A stretch of DNA of 64,000 nt from Allobosea lathyri (GTDB lineage: Bacteria > Pseudomonadota > Alphaproteobacteria > Rhizobiales > Beijerinckiaceae): positions 124,001 to 188,000 of the forward strand of contig NZ_FNUY01000002.1 of assembly GCF_900108245.1 (NCBI RefSeq), written 5' to 3'. The notes beneath the pieces are model-generated. The model searched no databases and had not been told where the DNA came from. It saw nothing but the letters and a program-made list of their open reading frames with translations. Position numbers and translations under genes: made by a program. This document shows, piece after piece, positions 55,398 through 63,238 of the stretch; position 1 is the first letter of the stretch; each line of letters starts with the position of its first letter.

Positions 55398-56425
55398 GGC
55401 CGGCGCACTCCCAGCAGCCGGAGCAGCGGGACGAAGGGTTTGGCCAGCATGGCCATCAGCCGGTCGCGGCCGATCAGCACCAGGATCACCAGGATGAAGC
55501 CCATCCAGAAGATCCAGTAGGCCGGCGTCATCGCAGAGAGCACATCCTTCATCAGCTTGAAGGCGACCGCGCCGATCAGCCCGCCATAGAGATAGCCGGA
55601 GCCCCCGATGACCAGCACCAGCAGCGCATCGGCCGAACGGGCGAAATCGAGCACCTCCAGCGAGACGAACTGCGTCGTCTGGGTCAGGAGCGCTCCGGCC
55701 ATGCCGGCATAGACCGCCGCCAGCGTATAGATCGCGATGAGGCGCCGGTTCGGCGCGATGCCGATCGTGCTGGCGCGCAGGCGATTGTCCTTCAATGCCT
55801 TCAGCGAGAGGCCGAAGGGCGATTGCACGACATGCCGCGCCAACAGGAAAAGCAGGAAGGTTGTGGTGAGGCTGTAGACATAGGCCGTGGTACCCGCGAA
55901 ATCGAAGTCGAAACGTCCGAAGATCGGGCCGATCGTGACGCCAAGCAGCCCGTCCGCCCCGCCGGTGATCCAGTCGAGCCGGTTCGCCAGTTCGTGCAGG
56001 ATCAGCGCCACGCCGAGCGTCACCATCAATCGCGTCAGGTCGCTGCCGCGCAGGATCATGAAGCTGGCGAGGAAGCCGGTCAGGCCCGCGATCGCGCCCG
56101 AAAGCACGAGCCCGGTGACCGGTTCCGAGATGCCATGTTTGGAGAGAAGGCCCGCCGCATAGGCGCCGACGCCGAAGAAGGCGGCATGGCCGAGCGAGAC
56201 GATGCCGGCATAGCCGAGGATGAGATCGAGCGAGAGCGCAAACAGCCCGAGAATGGCGATCTCATTGAGCAGGAGATGGCGGTTCGGCAGCAGAAGAATC
56301 AAGCCGAAGGCGCTGATCCAGAACAGGATTTCCGGCCAGCGCCAAGCGGCTTTGGCCTGCAGGAAGGCGGCAGGAGACAAGGCCTCCGTGGTGGAGGCCG
56401 GCTGTTCGGGGAGCTTGTTCAGCAT
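55394..56425 (-). CDS. livM: Branched-chain-amino-acid-type ABC transporter permease LivM
   Basis: A 343-residue permease with about nine to ten helices. It has LIAILGLFALSLDLILGYAGIVSLGHAAFFGVGAYAAGLLS, the LivM signature, and LKDNRLRASTIGIAPNRRLIAIYTLAAVYAGMAGALL, the coupling loop. The family length is normal. It starts 4 nt after the livH stop. Confidence 0.93.
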   Translation of the reverse strand: MLNKLPEQPASTTEALSPAAFLQAKAAWRWPEILFWISAFGLILLLPNRHLLLNEIAILGLFALSLDLILGYAGIVSLGHAAFFGVGAYAAGLLSKHGISEPVTGLVLSGAIAGLTGFLASFMILRGSDLTRLMVTLGVALILHELANRLDWITGGADGLLGVTIGPIFGRFDFDFAGTTAYVYSLTTTFLLFLLARHVVQSPFGLSLKALKDNRLRASTIGIAPNRRLIAIYTLAAVYAGMAGALLTQTTQFVSLEVLDFARSADALLVLVIGGSGYLYGGLIGAVAFKLMKDVLSAMTPAYWIFWMGFILVILVLIGRDRLMAMLAKPFVPLLRLLGVRRP

Positions 56426-56429
56426 GGCG

Positions 56430-57296
56430 TCAACGCCCCCGTGCGAACAGGCCCTGGGGCCTGATCATGAGCACGGCGAGCATCATCGCATAGATGATGA
56501 AGGCGCCCAATTGCGGCACGAGATATTTGCCCATGACATCGGCAACGCCGAGCAGCAGCGCCGCCAGCAAGGGGCCGGTGAGGCTCGACGTGCCGCCGAC
56601 CGTGACCACGATCAGGAAGTAGAGCATGAACTTGAGCGGGAAGGTCGGGTCGAGCCCGACGATCTCGGCGCCGAGCGCGCCGCCTAAGCCCGCCAGTCCG
56701 GAGCCGAAGGCGAAGGTGATGGCGAAGACCTTGACCACGGGGATGCCGAGGCCGCGCGCCACTCGCCGGTCGTCGACTGCCGCGCGCAGCTGGCTGCCGA
56801 AGCGCGTCTTCGCCAGCACCCATTGCAGGCCGAGCGCCATCAGGCCGCAAACCACGACGATGAAGAGCCGGTAGAGGCCGATGGTGACGTCGCCCATAGC
56901 GATGCGCCCCTGGAGCCAGGCCGGCAGGCGGATGTTCTGCTGCTGGGAGCCCATCAGATAGTCGGTCGCGGCGATCGCCATGAAGACGAGGCCGATCGAG
57001 AACAGGACCTGATCCAGATGGCTGCGCTCATACATGTGTCGGTAGAGCGTGCGTTCGGCGATGAATCCCAGCGCGGCGCTGAAGAGGAAGGCGAGCGGCA
57101 GGCAGGCCAGGAACGGCACACCGAAGCGGTTCATCAACACGACGGTCGCATAGCCGCCAGCCATCGCGAAGGCGCCATGCGCGAGGTTGACGAAGTTCAT
57201 CAGCCCCAGCGTCACCGCAAGTCCCGCTGCCAGCACGAACAGCAGCATGCCATAGGCGATCCCGTCGAACAGGATGGTCAGCAAAGGGCGCTCCAC
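56430..57296 (-). CDS. livH: Branched-chain-amino-acid-type ABC transporter permease LivH
   Basis: A 288-residue permease. It begins LLTILFDGIAYGMLLFVLAAGLAVTLGLMNFVNLAHGAFAMAGGYA, the LivH hallmark with NLAHG, and carries AAVDDRRVARGLGIPVVKVFAITFAFGSGLAGLGGALGAE as the EAA-like loop. About eight helices are visible. It is separated from the binding-protein gene by 144 nt holding a 90-bp palindrome. Confidence 0.93.
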   Translation of the reverse strand: MERPLLTILFDGIAYGMLLFVLAAGLAVTLGLMNFVNLAHGAFAMAGGYATVVLMNRFGVPFLACLPLAFLFSAALGFIAERTLYRHMYERSHLDQVLFSIGLVFMAIAATDYLMGSQQQNIRLPAWLQGRIAMGDVTIGLYRLFIVVVCGLMALGLQWVLAKTRFGSQLRAAVDDRRVARGLGIPVVKVFAITFAFGSGLAGLGGALGAEIVGLDPTFPLKFMLYFLIVVTVGGTSSLTGPLLAALLLGVADVMGKYLVPQLGAFIIYAMMLAVLMIRPQGLFARGR

Positions 57297-57323
57297 TCTC
57301 GTGTTTGGGTATGCTGTTCTGCC

Positions 57324-57413
57324 CCGTCATTGCGAGGAGCGCAGCGACGAAGCAATCCAGGAGGATGTCGAGCGTGGCTGCTCTGGATTGCTTCGCTTTG
57401 CTCGCAATGACGG
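57324..57413. repeat. Palindrome between the liv binding-protein and livH genes
   Basis: The left arm CCGTCATTGCGAGGAGCG...GAAGCAATCCAG (57324-57360) mirrors CTGGATTGCTTCGC...GCTCGCAATGACGG (57383-57413) over a 90-bp element. It lies inside the liv operon, so the mRNA would carry a large hairpin between the binding-protein and permease cistrons. It is a different family from the GTCATCC elements. Confidence 0.8.
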
Positions 57414-57440
57414 CTAGGCCGTCTGCGTGTTCTCAGGCCT

Positions 57441-58622
57441 TCACTTGGCCGCCTTGACCGGATCGGGCACGGCCTCGAACGTTGAAAACTCAACGTTGTA
57501 CAGCTCGCCATTCACCTTCTCGACCTTGCGGACATAGACGTTCTGGACGATGTCGCGGGTCTTGGGATCGATCGAGACCGGGCCGCGCGGGCTGACCCAG
57601 CTCATGCCCTTCATCGCCTCGACCAGCGCGGTGCCGTCGGTCGCGCCATTGGTCTTTTTCAGCGCCTCGTAGATCAGGTGCATGCCGTCCCAGCCGCCGA
57701 CCGCCATGAAGTTGGGGCGGGTGTTGGCAGCCTTGCGGAAGGCCTCGACGAAGGCCTTGTTCTCGGGCGAGGGATGGGCGGCGGAGTAGTGATGCGTGGT
57801 GATGGTGCCGAGCGCGACATCGCCCATGCTGTCGACGATGTCGTCATCGGTGACATCGCCGGTCGCGATCAGCTTGATGCCGGATTTGTCGAGCCCGCGC
57901 TCGACGAACTGCTTCATGAACTGCGAACCGGCCCCCGAAGGCACGAAGACGAAGAGCGCATCCGGCTTGGCGTCGCTGACGCGCTGCAGGAAGGGCGAGA
58001 AATCAGGGTTGCGCAAGGGCACGCGGACATCGCCGACGACCTCGCCGCCGGCCGCCGTCAGCCGCTCCTTGAAGGCCTTCTCGGCGTCGATGCCGGGGCC
58101 GTAATCGGAGACCAGCGTCATGGCCTTCTTGATACCGTTCTTGGAGGCCCAATCGGCAATGCCGATCGTGATCTGGGGCAGGGTGAAGCTGCTGCGCACG
58201 ACGAAGGGCGACTGCTCGGTGATCGAGGACGTCGCGGCAGCCATCACGATCAGCGGTGTCTTCGACTGCGTCGCCAGCGGCGCGGCGGCGAAGGCGAGCG
58301 GCGTCAGGCCGAAGCCGGCGAGGAAGGAGACCTTGTCGTTGACCAGAAGTTCCTGCGCGATGCGGCGGGTCACATCGGGCGTTCCGGTGTCGTCCTTGAT
58401 GACGAGCTCGATGGTCTTGCCGGCGACGGTTGCACCGTTTTGAGCAATGTAGAGCTTGGCTGCGGCTTCGATCTGCCGGCCGGTCGAGGCGAAGGGGCCG
58501 GTCATCGGCAGGATCAATCCAACCTTGACCGTTTGCGCCTGCGCGAGCGCCGGGCCAACCAGCATGGCCGCACCACCAATCGCGATGAGCGCGCGGCGCG
58601 AGAATCCGGACTTGGTCTTCAT
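57441..58622 (-). CDS. livK: ABC transporter periplasmic binding protein, LivJ/K type
   Basis: A 393-residue periplasmic protein. It has a signal peptide (MKTKSGFSRRALIAIGGAAMLVGPALAQA) and the type I binding-protein fold (VKVGLILPMTGPFASTGRQIEAAAKLYIAQNG, KDDTGTPDVTRRIAQELLV, FVVRSSFTLPQITIGIADWA, VSDYGPGIDAEKAF). The ATG at 58622 has GGGAGG about 9 nt upstream, and the preceding TTG is rejected. The ligand is not predictable. First gene of livKHMGF plus the MetE-like gene. Confidence 0.92.
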   Translation of the reverse strand: MKTKSGFSRRALIAIGGAAMLVGPALAQAQTVKVGLILPMTGPFASTGRQIEAAAKLYIAQNGATVAGKTIELVIKDDTGTPDVTRRIAQELLVNDKVSFLAGFGLTPLAFAAAPLATQSKTPLIVMAAATSSITEQSPFVVRSSFTLPQITIGIADWASKNGIKKAMTLVSDYGPGIDAEKAFKERLTAAGGEVVGDVRVPLRNPDFSPFLQRVSDAKPDALFVFVPSGAGSQFMKQFVERGLDKSGIKLIATGDVTDDDIVDSMGDVALGTITTHHYSAAHPSPENKAFVEAFRKAANTRPNFMAVGGWDGMHLIYEALKKTNGATDGTALVEAMKGMSWVSPRGPVSIDPKTRDIVQNVYVRKVEKVNGELYNVEFSTFEAVPDPVKAAK

Positions 58623-59024
58623 GAGCGGCAACCTCCCAATTGTGCGATTATCGCACTATTATTCTCATTTCGCACAGTTTTCCGTTTGCTAGGCTGCCTG
58701 TCAATCGAGCCGATGGGCTGAGTTGTGTGTTGGCTGGCTGGGGGCTGATTTCACTCGGAAACAGGCCGTCATCCCGGGCTTGACCCGGGATCCATTCCGG
58801 AGCGCTTCCGATCAAGGTTCAGGCATGGATCCCGGCTCTTCGCTTCGCTCCGGCCGGGATGACCCGCATTTTCCACGAAAGCGCAGCACGGTAATGATGG
58901 CAAATGGGGACGCAGCCTTCCAGCCGAGGCTGCACGATACCAAAAAAGGCGTCATGCTGCGGTCGGCCTGACGCCTGACGCCTGATGCCGGAGTTGGAGG
59001 GAGGCTGCAGCGCGCCTCCTCGGC
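58623..59024. other. Intergenic region upstream of the liv operon
   Basis: A 402-nt gap between the ridA stop and the liv start. Apart from the palindrome at 58768-58865 I see no gene. The livK promoter should lie in the AT-richer part, about 58640-58700 (tgcgattatcgcactattattctc), which includes the short inverted repeat TGCGAT/ATCGCA around TA. Confidence 0.5.
58768..58865. repeat. Intergenic palindrome of the GTCATCC family, copy 3 (intact)
   Basis: It starts GTCATCCCGGGCTTGACCCGGGATCC, contains GCATGGATCCCGGCTCTTCGC, and ends CCGGCCGGGATGACCC. It is the uninterrupted counterpart of the IS-split element at 48327-49738. Confidence 0.8.
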
Positions 59025-59372
59025 TCAAGACTTCGCGGCGGTCACCACGACCTCGATCAGCGCTCCGCCGCCGAGATCGGCGACGCCGACAGTGGCGCGG
59101 GTCGGCAGTTCGTCGCCGAAGAACGCGGTCCAGACGGCGTCCATCTCCTTCTTCTGCGAGAGGTCTGTAACGAAGATGCTCGAGGCGACGATCGCCTTGC
59201 GATCGAGGCCGACCTCGCCGAGATAGCTTTCGATCTTCGTCAGGATGTTTTGCGTCTGCGGCCCCATCGACTGGGTTGTGTCATCGGCGATGGTGCCGCC
59301 GACGAAAACCAGCCCGCCGGTCTGGACGACGCGGTTCTGGATGGGTGTGCGGATGGAACGGGTGATCGTCAT
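59025..59372 (-). CDS. RidA/YjgF-family imine deaminase
   Basis: A 115-residue protein of the Rid family, which hydrolyses reactive enamine/imine products. The key Arg92 lies in LPTRATVGVADLGGGALIEVVVTA, equivalent to the catalytic Arg of RidA. The ATG at 59372 follows AGGAGAAAGACC. The last gene of the oxidase operon by orientation, 64 nt after the large oxidase subunit. An amine oxidase producing imines next to RidA makes biochemical sense. Confidence 0.88.
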   Translation of the reverse strand: MTITRSIRTPIQNRVVQTGGLVFVGGTIADDTTQSMGPQTQNILTKIESYLGEVGLDRKAIVASSIFVTDLSQKKEMDAVWTAFFGDELPTRATVGVADLGGGALIEVVVTAAKS

Positions 59373-59436
59373 GGTCTTTCTCCTGGTTTGAAAAGGGTGA
59401 AGGCGCGGCTGATGGCGCAAGGCGCGCGATCGCCGC

Positions 59437-60897
59437 TCACCGAACCACCGCTTTGACCGCCGCTTCGCTCGGCGGCAGCGATGCGAGCTCGGCGAGCGTG
59501 ACCGGCTTCACCGGCGGCCGCAGGCGATAATAGCCGACCTCGGCTGGCGTCGTGCCGCGCGCCTGGGCGATCAGCTCGACGACAGTGGGGCCGCAAAGCC
59601 GGCCCTGACAGGGACCCATGCCGCAGCGCAGGAAGGCCTTCATCTGATTGGGGCCGGTGACGCCGAGGCGTTTTGCGGCATCGCGCACCTGGCCGGCGGT
59701 CACCTCCTCGCAGCGGCAGATGATGGTCTCGTCGACCGGCGGTGCCAGGAACTGCATTGCCGGCTTGTAGAGCAGATCGAGGAAGCGTCGGCCGCGCAGG
59801 CTCCGTTCCAGCTGAGCGCGGATCGGCGCAGCCTGCGCGTCGCGCTCGGGAATCGTGATGCGCCCGAGCCGCCTTGCGGCGTCGAGCGCAGCGATCTCGC
59901 CGCGCAAGGCTGCACTTTCGGCGCCGCCGATACCAGCGCCGTCGCCGGCGATCGCGATGCCCGGCACGGATGAAGCGAACCAATCATCGAGTTGCGGCAC
60001 CCAGCCATGCTGGGTCTCGTCGAAATCATGGAGACAGCCGGCGGCGTTCGAGAGGTTGACGCTCGGGATGACGCCATGATGCAGCAGCAGCGTGTCGCAG
60101 GCGATGCTCTGCGTGGCATTGCCGCGTTCGACACGGACCGAGGAGACGCGGCCTGTCCCTTCGGCGGTCAGATTGGTGACGCCGCCGATGAAGCGCAGGT
60201 TGCGGCGCGCCTTCGCCATCAGCCTGAGGCCCTTGGCGAGATAGGGCGAGCGCAGGAAACCTGGCAGTGCGCCAAGAGCGGCAGACCAGTTGCGCCGCGG
60301 CGTGGTGTCGAGCACGGCGACGATCTCGGCACCGGCCGCCGCAAGCTGGCCAGCGAGCAGATAGAGCAGCGGCCCGCAGCCTGCGATCACGATGCGGCCC
60401 TTGGGGACGATCGCCGAGCTTTTCAGCGCGATCTGGGCGGCGCCTGCCGTCATCACGCCCGGAAGCGTCCAGCCGGGGATCGGGAAAGGGCGCTCCTGTG
60501 CGCCGGTTGCGAGAATGACCTGACCCGCCATGATCAGCCGGGCATGGCCGTCGAGCGAGAGGCCGATTTCGAAAGCTGCTCCCGGCAAGTCGCTGTCTTC
60601 AGGCGCGATCGACCAGACCGTGCAGCGCGCGGCGTAGGATGCAGCCGAGCGCTCGAAGCGCGCGACGATGGCCGAGCCACGCCAGTAATCCTCGCCGAGC
60701 ACGGTGCGATCGGAAACCGGCGTCGTCGTGATCGAGCGATAGATCTGGCCGCCCGGGGCCGGGTTTTCATCGACCAGCAGGACCGAGAGGCCGTGCTCGC
60801 CTGCGCGGCTGGCTGCCGAGAGGCCGGCGGGGCCGGCTCCGACAATAACGAGGTCGTAATGATCGGCGATCTCGCCGATTTCGGCCACGGCCTTCAT
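59437..60897 (-). CDS. FAD/2Fe-2S oxidoreductase, large subunit (HcnB/OoxA/SoxA-like)
   Basis: A 486-residue flavoprotein. The N-terminal FAD motif is DLVIVGAGPAGLSAASRAGEHG (about residues 15-36). A central second Rossmann motif reads IVIAGCGPLLYLLAGQLAAAG, with ATGAQERPFPIPGWTLPGVMTAGAAQ before it. The C-terminal BFD-like 2Fe-2S region has CRCE and FLRCGMGPCQGRLCG. This layout fits hydrogen cyanide synthase HcnB and opine/octopine oxidase subunit A. The ATG at 60897 overlaps the preceding stop by 4 nt (ATGA). HcnABC-type glycine oxidation is possible, but opine or D-amino acid oxidation is more likely given the transporters and RidA. Confidence 0.88.
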   Translation of the reverse strand: MKAVAEIGEIADHYDLVIVGAGPAGLSAASRAGEHGLSVLLVDENPAPGGQIYRSITTTPVSDRTVLGEDYWRGSAIVARFERSAASYAARCTVWSIAPEDSDLPGAAFEIGLSLDGHARLIMAGQVILATGAQERPFPIPGWTLPGVMTAGAAQIALKSSAIVPKGRIVIAGCGPLLYLLAGQLAAAGAEIVAVLDTTPRRNWSAALGALPGFLRSPYLAKGLRLMAKARRNLRFIGGVTNLTAEGTGRVSSVRVERGNATQSIACDTLLLHHGVIPSVNLSNAAGCLHDFDETQHGWVPQLDDWFASSVPGIAIAGDGAGIGGAESAALRGEIAALDAARRLGRITIPERDAQAAPIRAQLERSLRGRRFLDLLYKPAMQFLAPPVDETIICRCEEVTAGQVRDAAKRLGVTGPNQMKAFLRCGMGPCQGRLCGPTVVELIAQARGTTPAEVGYYRLRPPVKPVTLAELASLPPSEAAVKAVVR

Positions 60898-61238
60898 GCT
60901 TGCGTCTCCTCGGGCTGACGCCGGCCGTGCTGGGTCTCGATCGCCATGCCCTCGCGCAGCGGCACCATGCAGCCCTGCCGGTTGCCGACGCCGTCGATGA
61001 CGACGAGGCATTCGAAGCAGACGCCCATCATGCAATAGGGGCCGCGCGGAGCGCCGGAGACGGGCGTCTCGCGGCACGCATCGATGCCGTTGGCCAGCAA
61101 GGTCGCCGCAACCGTGTCGCCATCGCGGCCGGTGAGCGGGCGGCCGTCGAAGCTGAAGCTGAGCCTGGGCGCGCGCGTCGCATCGTGCTCCGCCTTGCCG
61201 TCAGAGGCGAGCCTGAGCTCAGACATGGGCCGGAACAT
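60894..61238 (-). CDS. Small 2Fe-2S protein (HcnA-like)
   Basis: A 114-residue plant-type ferredoxin-like subunit. Cluster cysteines are C69-x4-C74-x2-C77-x12-C90 (PYCMMGVCFECLVV...GC), an HcnA/SoxA-alpha N-terminal-domain pattern. The ATG at 61238 has GGAGG 4 nt upstream. The ATG at 61226 is an alternative. It overlaps the DAO gene by 20 nt and the large subunit by 4 nt, showing tight coupling of the three oxidase genes. Confidence 0.87.
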   Translation of the reverse strand: MFRPMSELRLASDGKAEHDATRAPRLSFSFDGRPLTGRDGDTVAATLLANGIDACRETPVSGAPRGPYCMMGVCFECLVVIDGVGNRQGCMVPLREGMAIETQHGRRQPEETQA

Positions 61239-62352
61239 GGAACCTCCGTGCGGAAAAGCTCGCGACTGCATTCGGCAGCACACCGGAGAGAATGGCCGGG
61301 GCAAGCGTCAGGACATGGTTGGCGGCCAGCGTCACGCCGGAATGGCAGGTGACGACGAAGGCGCCGGGGCAGCTCTGCGACTGTTCGTAGATCGGGAAAC
61401 CGTCGGGGCTCATAACGCGCAGTGCCGACCATGTCCTGACCACGTTGAGGCCGGCGAGGCGCGGGAACATCCTCACCGCGCGGTCGGCCATCACGGAGAG
61501 GACCGGTTGGCCGACGATCGTGTCGAAGCCGCGATCCTCCTGGCTGTCGCCGATCATCACGCCGCCCTCGTCGGTCTGGCGGATCGTCACCATCGGGTTG
61601 TCGAGGAACGGCGCAGTTTTCTCGGTGACGATGATCTGGCCTTTGCTCGGCTTCACCGGGGCATGCAGACCGACCCTCGGAGCAAGGCGCGCATTGCCGA
61701 GCCCGGCTGCGAGCACGATCTTGCCGGCACCGAGTTCGCCCCATGGCCCGCTGATGCGAAAGCCGCCGTCGCGCGGTGTGATGGTCTCGACCGCATGATT
61801 GGGGCGGTAATCCACGCCGCGGCGGATGGTCGCTTCGCGGAGCGCGCGGAACAGCTTCAGCGAGTTCACATGGCCGTCGAGCGGGCTGTAGAGCGAGCCG
61901 ACGACCTCCTTGCCGATATCGGGCAGGCGGCGTTTGGTTTCAGCGTGATCGAGCACCTCATACGGAAAATCGGTCATCGTCTCCTGATTGTGCAGCCGGC
62001 GCATCGCATCGACGCGCTTGCCGAGTTCCTGCTCGGAGAGGCAGAGCATGAAACCGCCCGGCTGGCTGTGGGCGACGTCGATGCCGGTCTCCTCGCTGAG
62101 AATGGTGGCAAGCCCGTGCCAGGCATCGGCCGAGCGGCGCGACCACTTCGCGTATTCGGGCATGCCAAAACCCTTCGACTGGACCCAGACCAGCGCGAAA
62201 TTGCCGCGCGATGCCCGAAAGGCGACATCGCCTTCGTCGAGGATGGTAACGCTTGCGCCGCTGCGCGAGAGGCCCAGCGCGATGGCGCCGCCAACCACGC
62301 CACCGCCGATCACGACGACGTCAGGCTCTGTCTGGTTGATTTTGGATGACAC
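61219..62352 (-). CDS. DAO-family FAD oxidoreductase (HcnC/OoxB-like)
   Basis: A 377-residue flavoenzyme of the D-amino acid oxidase/sarcosine oxidase beta group. The FAD motif is VVVIGGGVVGGAIALGLSRSGASVTILDEGD (about residues 11-41). GLGNARLAPRVGLHAPVKPSKGQIIVTEKT sits mid-protein and TWSALRVMSPDGFPIYE near the C-terminus. It probably oxidises a secondary amine or amino acid and passes electrons to the two iron-sulfur subunits. It starts 6 nt after the PotC-like permease stop. Confidence 0.88.
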   Translation of the reverse strand: MSSKINQTEPDVVVIGGGVVGGAIALGLSRSGASVTILDEGDVAFRASRGNFALVWVQSKGFGMPEYAKWSRRSADAWHGLATILSEETGIDVAHSQPGGFMLCLSEQELGKRVDAMRRLHNQETMTDFPYEVLDHAETKRRLPDIGKEVVGSLYSPLDGHVNSLKLFRALREATIRRGVDYRPNHAVETITPRDGGFRISGPWGELGAGKIVLAAGLGNARLAPRVGLHAPVKPSKGQIIVTEKTAPFLDNPMVTIRQTDEGGVMIGDSQEDRGFDTIVGQPVLSVMADRAVRMFPRLAGLNVVRTWSALRVMSPDGFPIYEQSQSCPGAFVVTCHSGVTLAANHVLTLAPAILSGVLPNAVASFSARRFHVPAHV

Positions 62353-62358
62353 GGCCGT

Positions 62359-63159
62359 TCAGCCCTTTCCGCTTCCGACGAACAGCCGGTCCAGCCCGTA
62401 GATCCTGTCCAGCGCGATCAGAAGTCCGGCGGTCATGGCGATCAGGCAGGCGGAAACGGCTGCGATGAGGGGGTCGATATTGTCCTGGATGTAGAGGAAC
62501 ATGCGCACCGGCAAGGTCACTGTGGCCGGCGAGGCGATGAAGACCGTCATCGTCACCTCGTCGAAGGAGTTGATGGCGGCCAGCAGCCAGCCCGAGACCA
62601 CGCCGGGCAGGATGAGCGGGAGCGTGACCCGGCGGAACACCGTGGCATTGCCGGCCCCGAGCGAGATCGCGGCGTGCTCGATGCGCTGGTCGATGCCGTA
62701 GGAGGCGGCGAGCACGAGCCGGAGCGCGAAGGGCAGCACCACGATGATGTGGCTCAGCAGCAGGCCAAGGAAGGTGCCGGACAGGCCGATCTGCGAGAAG
62801 AAGCGCAGGAAGGCGATGCCAAGCACGACATGGGGCACCATAAGCGGAGACATGAACAGCGTCGTCAGCGCCTCGCGGCCTCGGAAGCGATAGCGCGCAA
62901 TGGCGAGTGCGGCGGGCACTGCGAGCGTGATGGCGAAGGTCGAGGACAGCGCCGCGAGCCAGAGCGAGTCGCGAAAGGCGCGCACGAATTCGGGATAGTC
63001 GAAGATCGCCTTGAACCAGCGCAGGCTCGGACCCCGCGTCGGCAGCGAGAGATAACCTTCGGGCGTGAAGGCGACGACGCAGACGATCAAAAGCGGCGCC
63101 AGCATGAAGATGACGAAAAGCAGGTTGAAGCAGAGCGCGAGCGGGCCGTTCTTCCTCAT
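62359..63159 (-). CDS. ABC transporter permease, PotC-like
   Basis: A 266-residue permease of the spermidine/putrescine-type family with six helices. The coupling-loop sequence is EHAAISLGAGNATVFRRVTLPLILPGVVSGWLLAAINSFDEV (EAA motif). N-terminal LLFVIFMLAPLLIVCVVAFTPEGYLSLP is typical of PotC. It lies directly upstream of the oxidase genes, so the transporter probably imports the oxidase substrate. The ATPase and binding protein would be beyond the right edge. Confidence 0.9.
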   Translation of the reverse strand: MRKNGPLALCFNLLFVIFMLAPLLIVCVVAFTPEGYLSLPTRGPSLRWFKAIFDYPEFVRAFRDSLWLAALSSTFAITLAVPAALAIARYRFRGREALTTLFMSPLMVPHVVLGIAFLRFFSQIGLSGTFLGLLLSHIIVVLPFALRLVLAASYGIDQRIEHAAISLGAGNATVFRRVTLPLILPGVVSGWLLAAINSFDEVTMTVFIASPATVTLPVRMFLYIQDNIDPLIAAVSACLIAMTAGLLIALDRIYGLDRLFVGSGKG

Positions 63160-63238
63160 GTGAACGACCTCGCCGCTCTGCGCCGAGAAAATCTCCCCGT
63201 GCCTCTCAGGACGAGGGCTGAAGCTTTCGAGCGATTCA

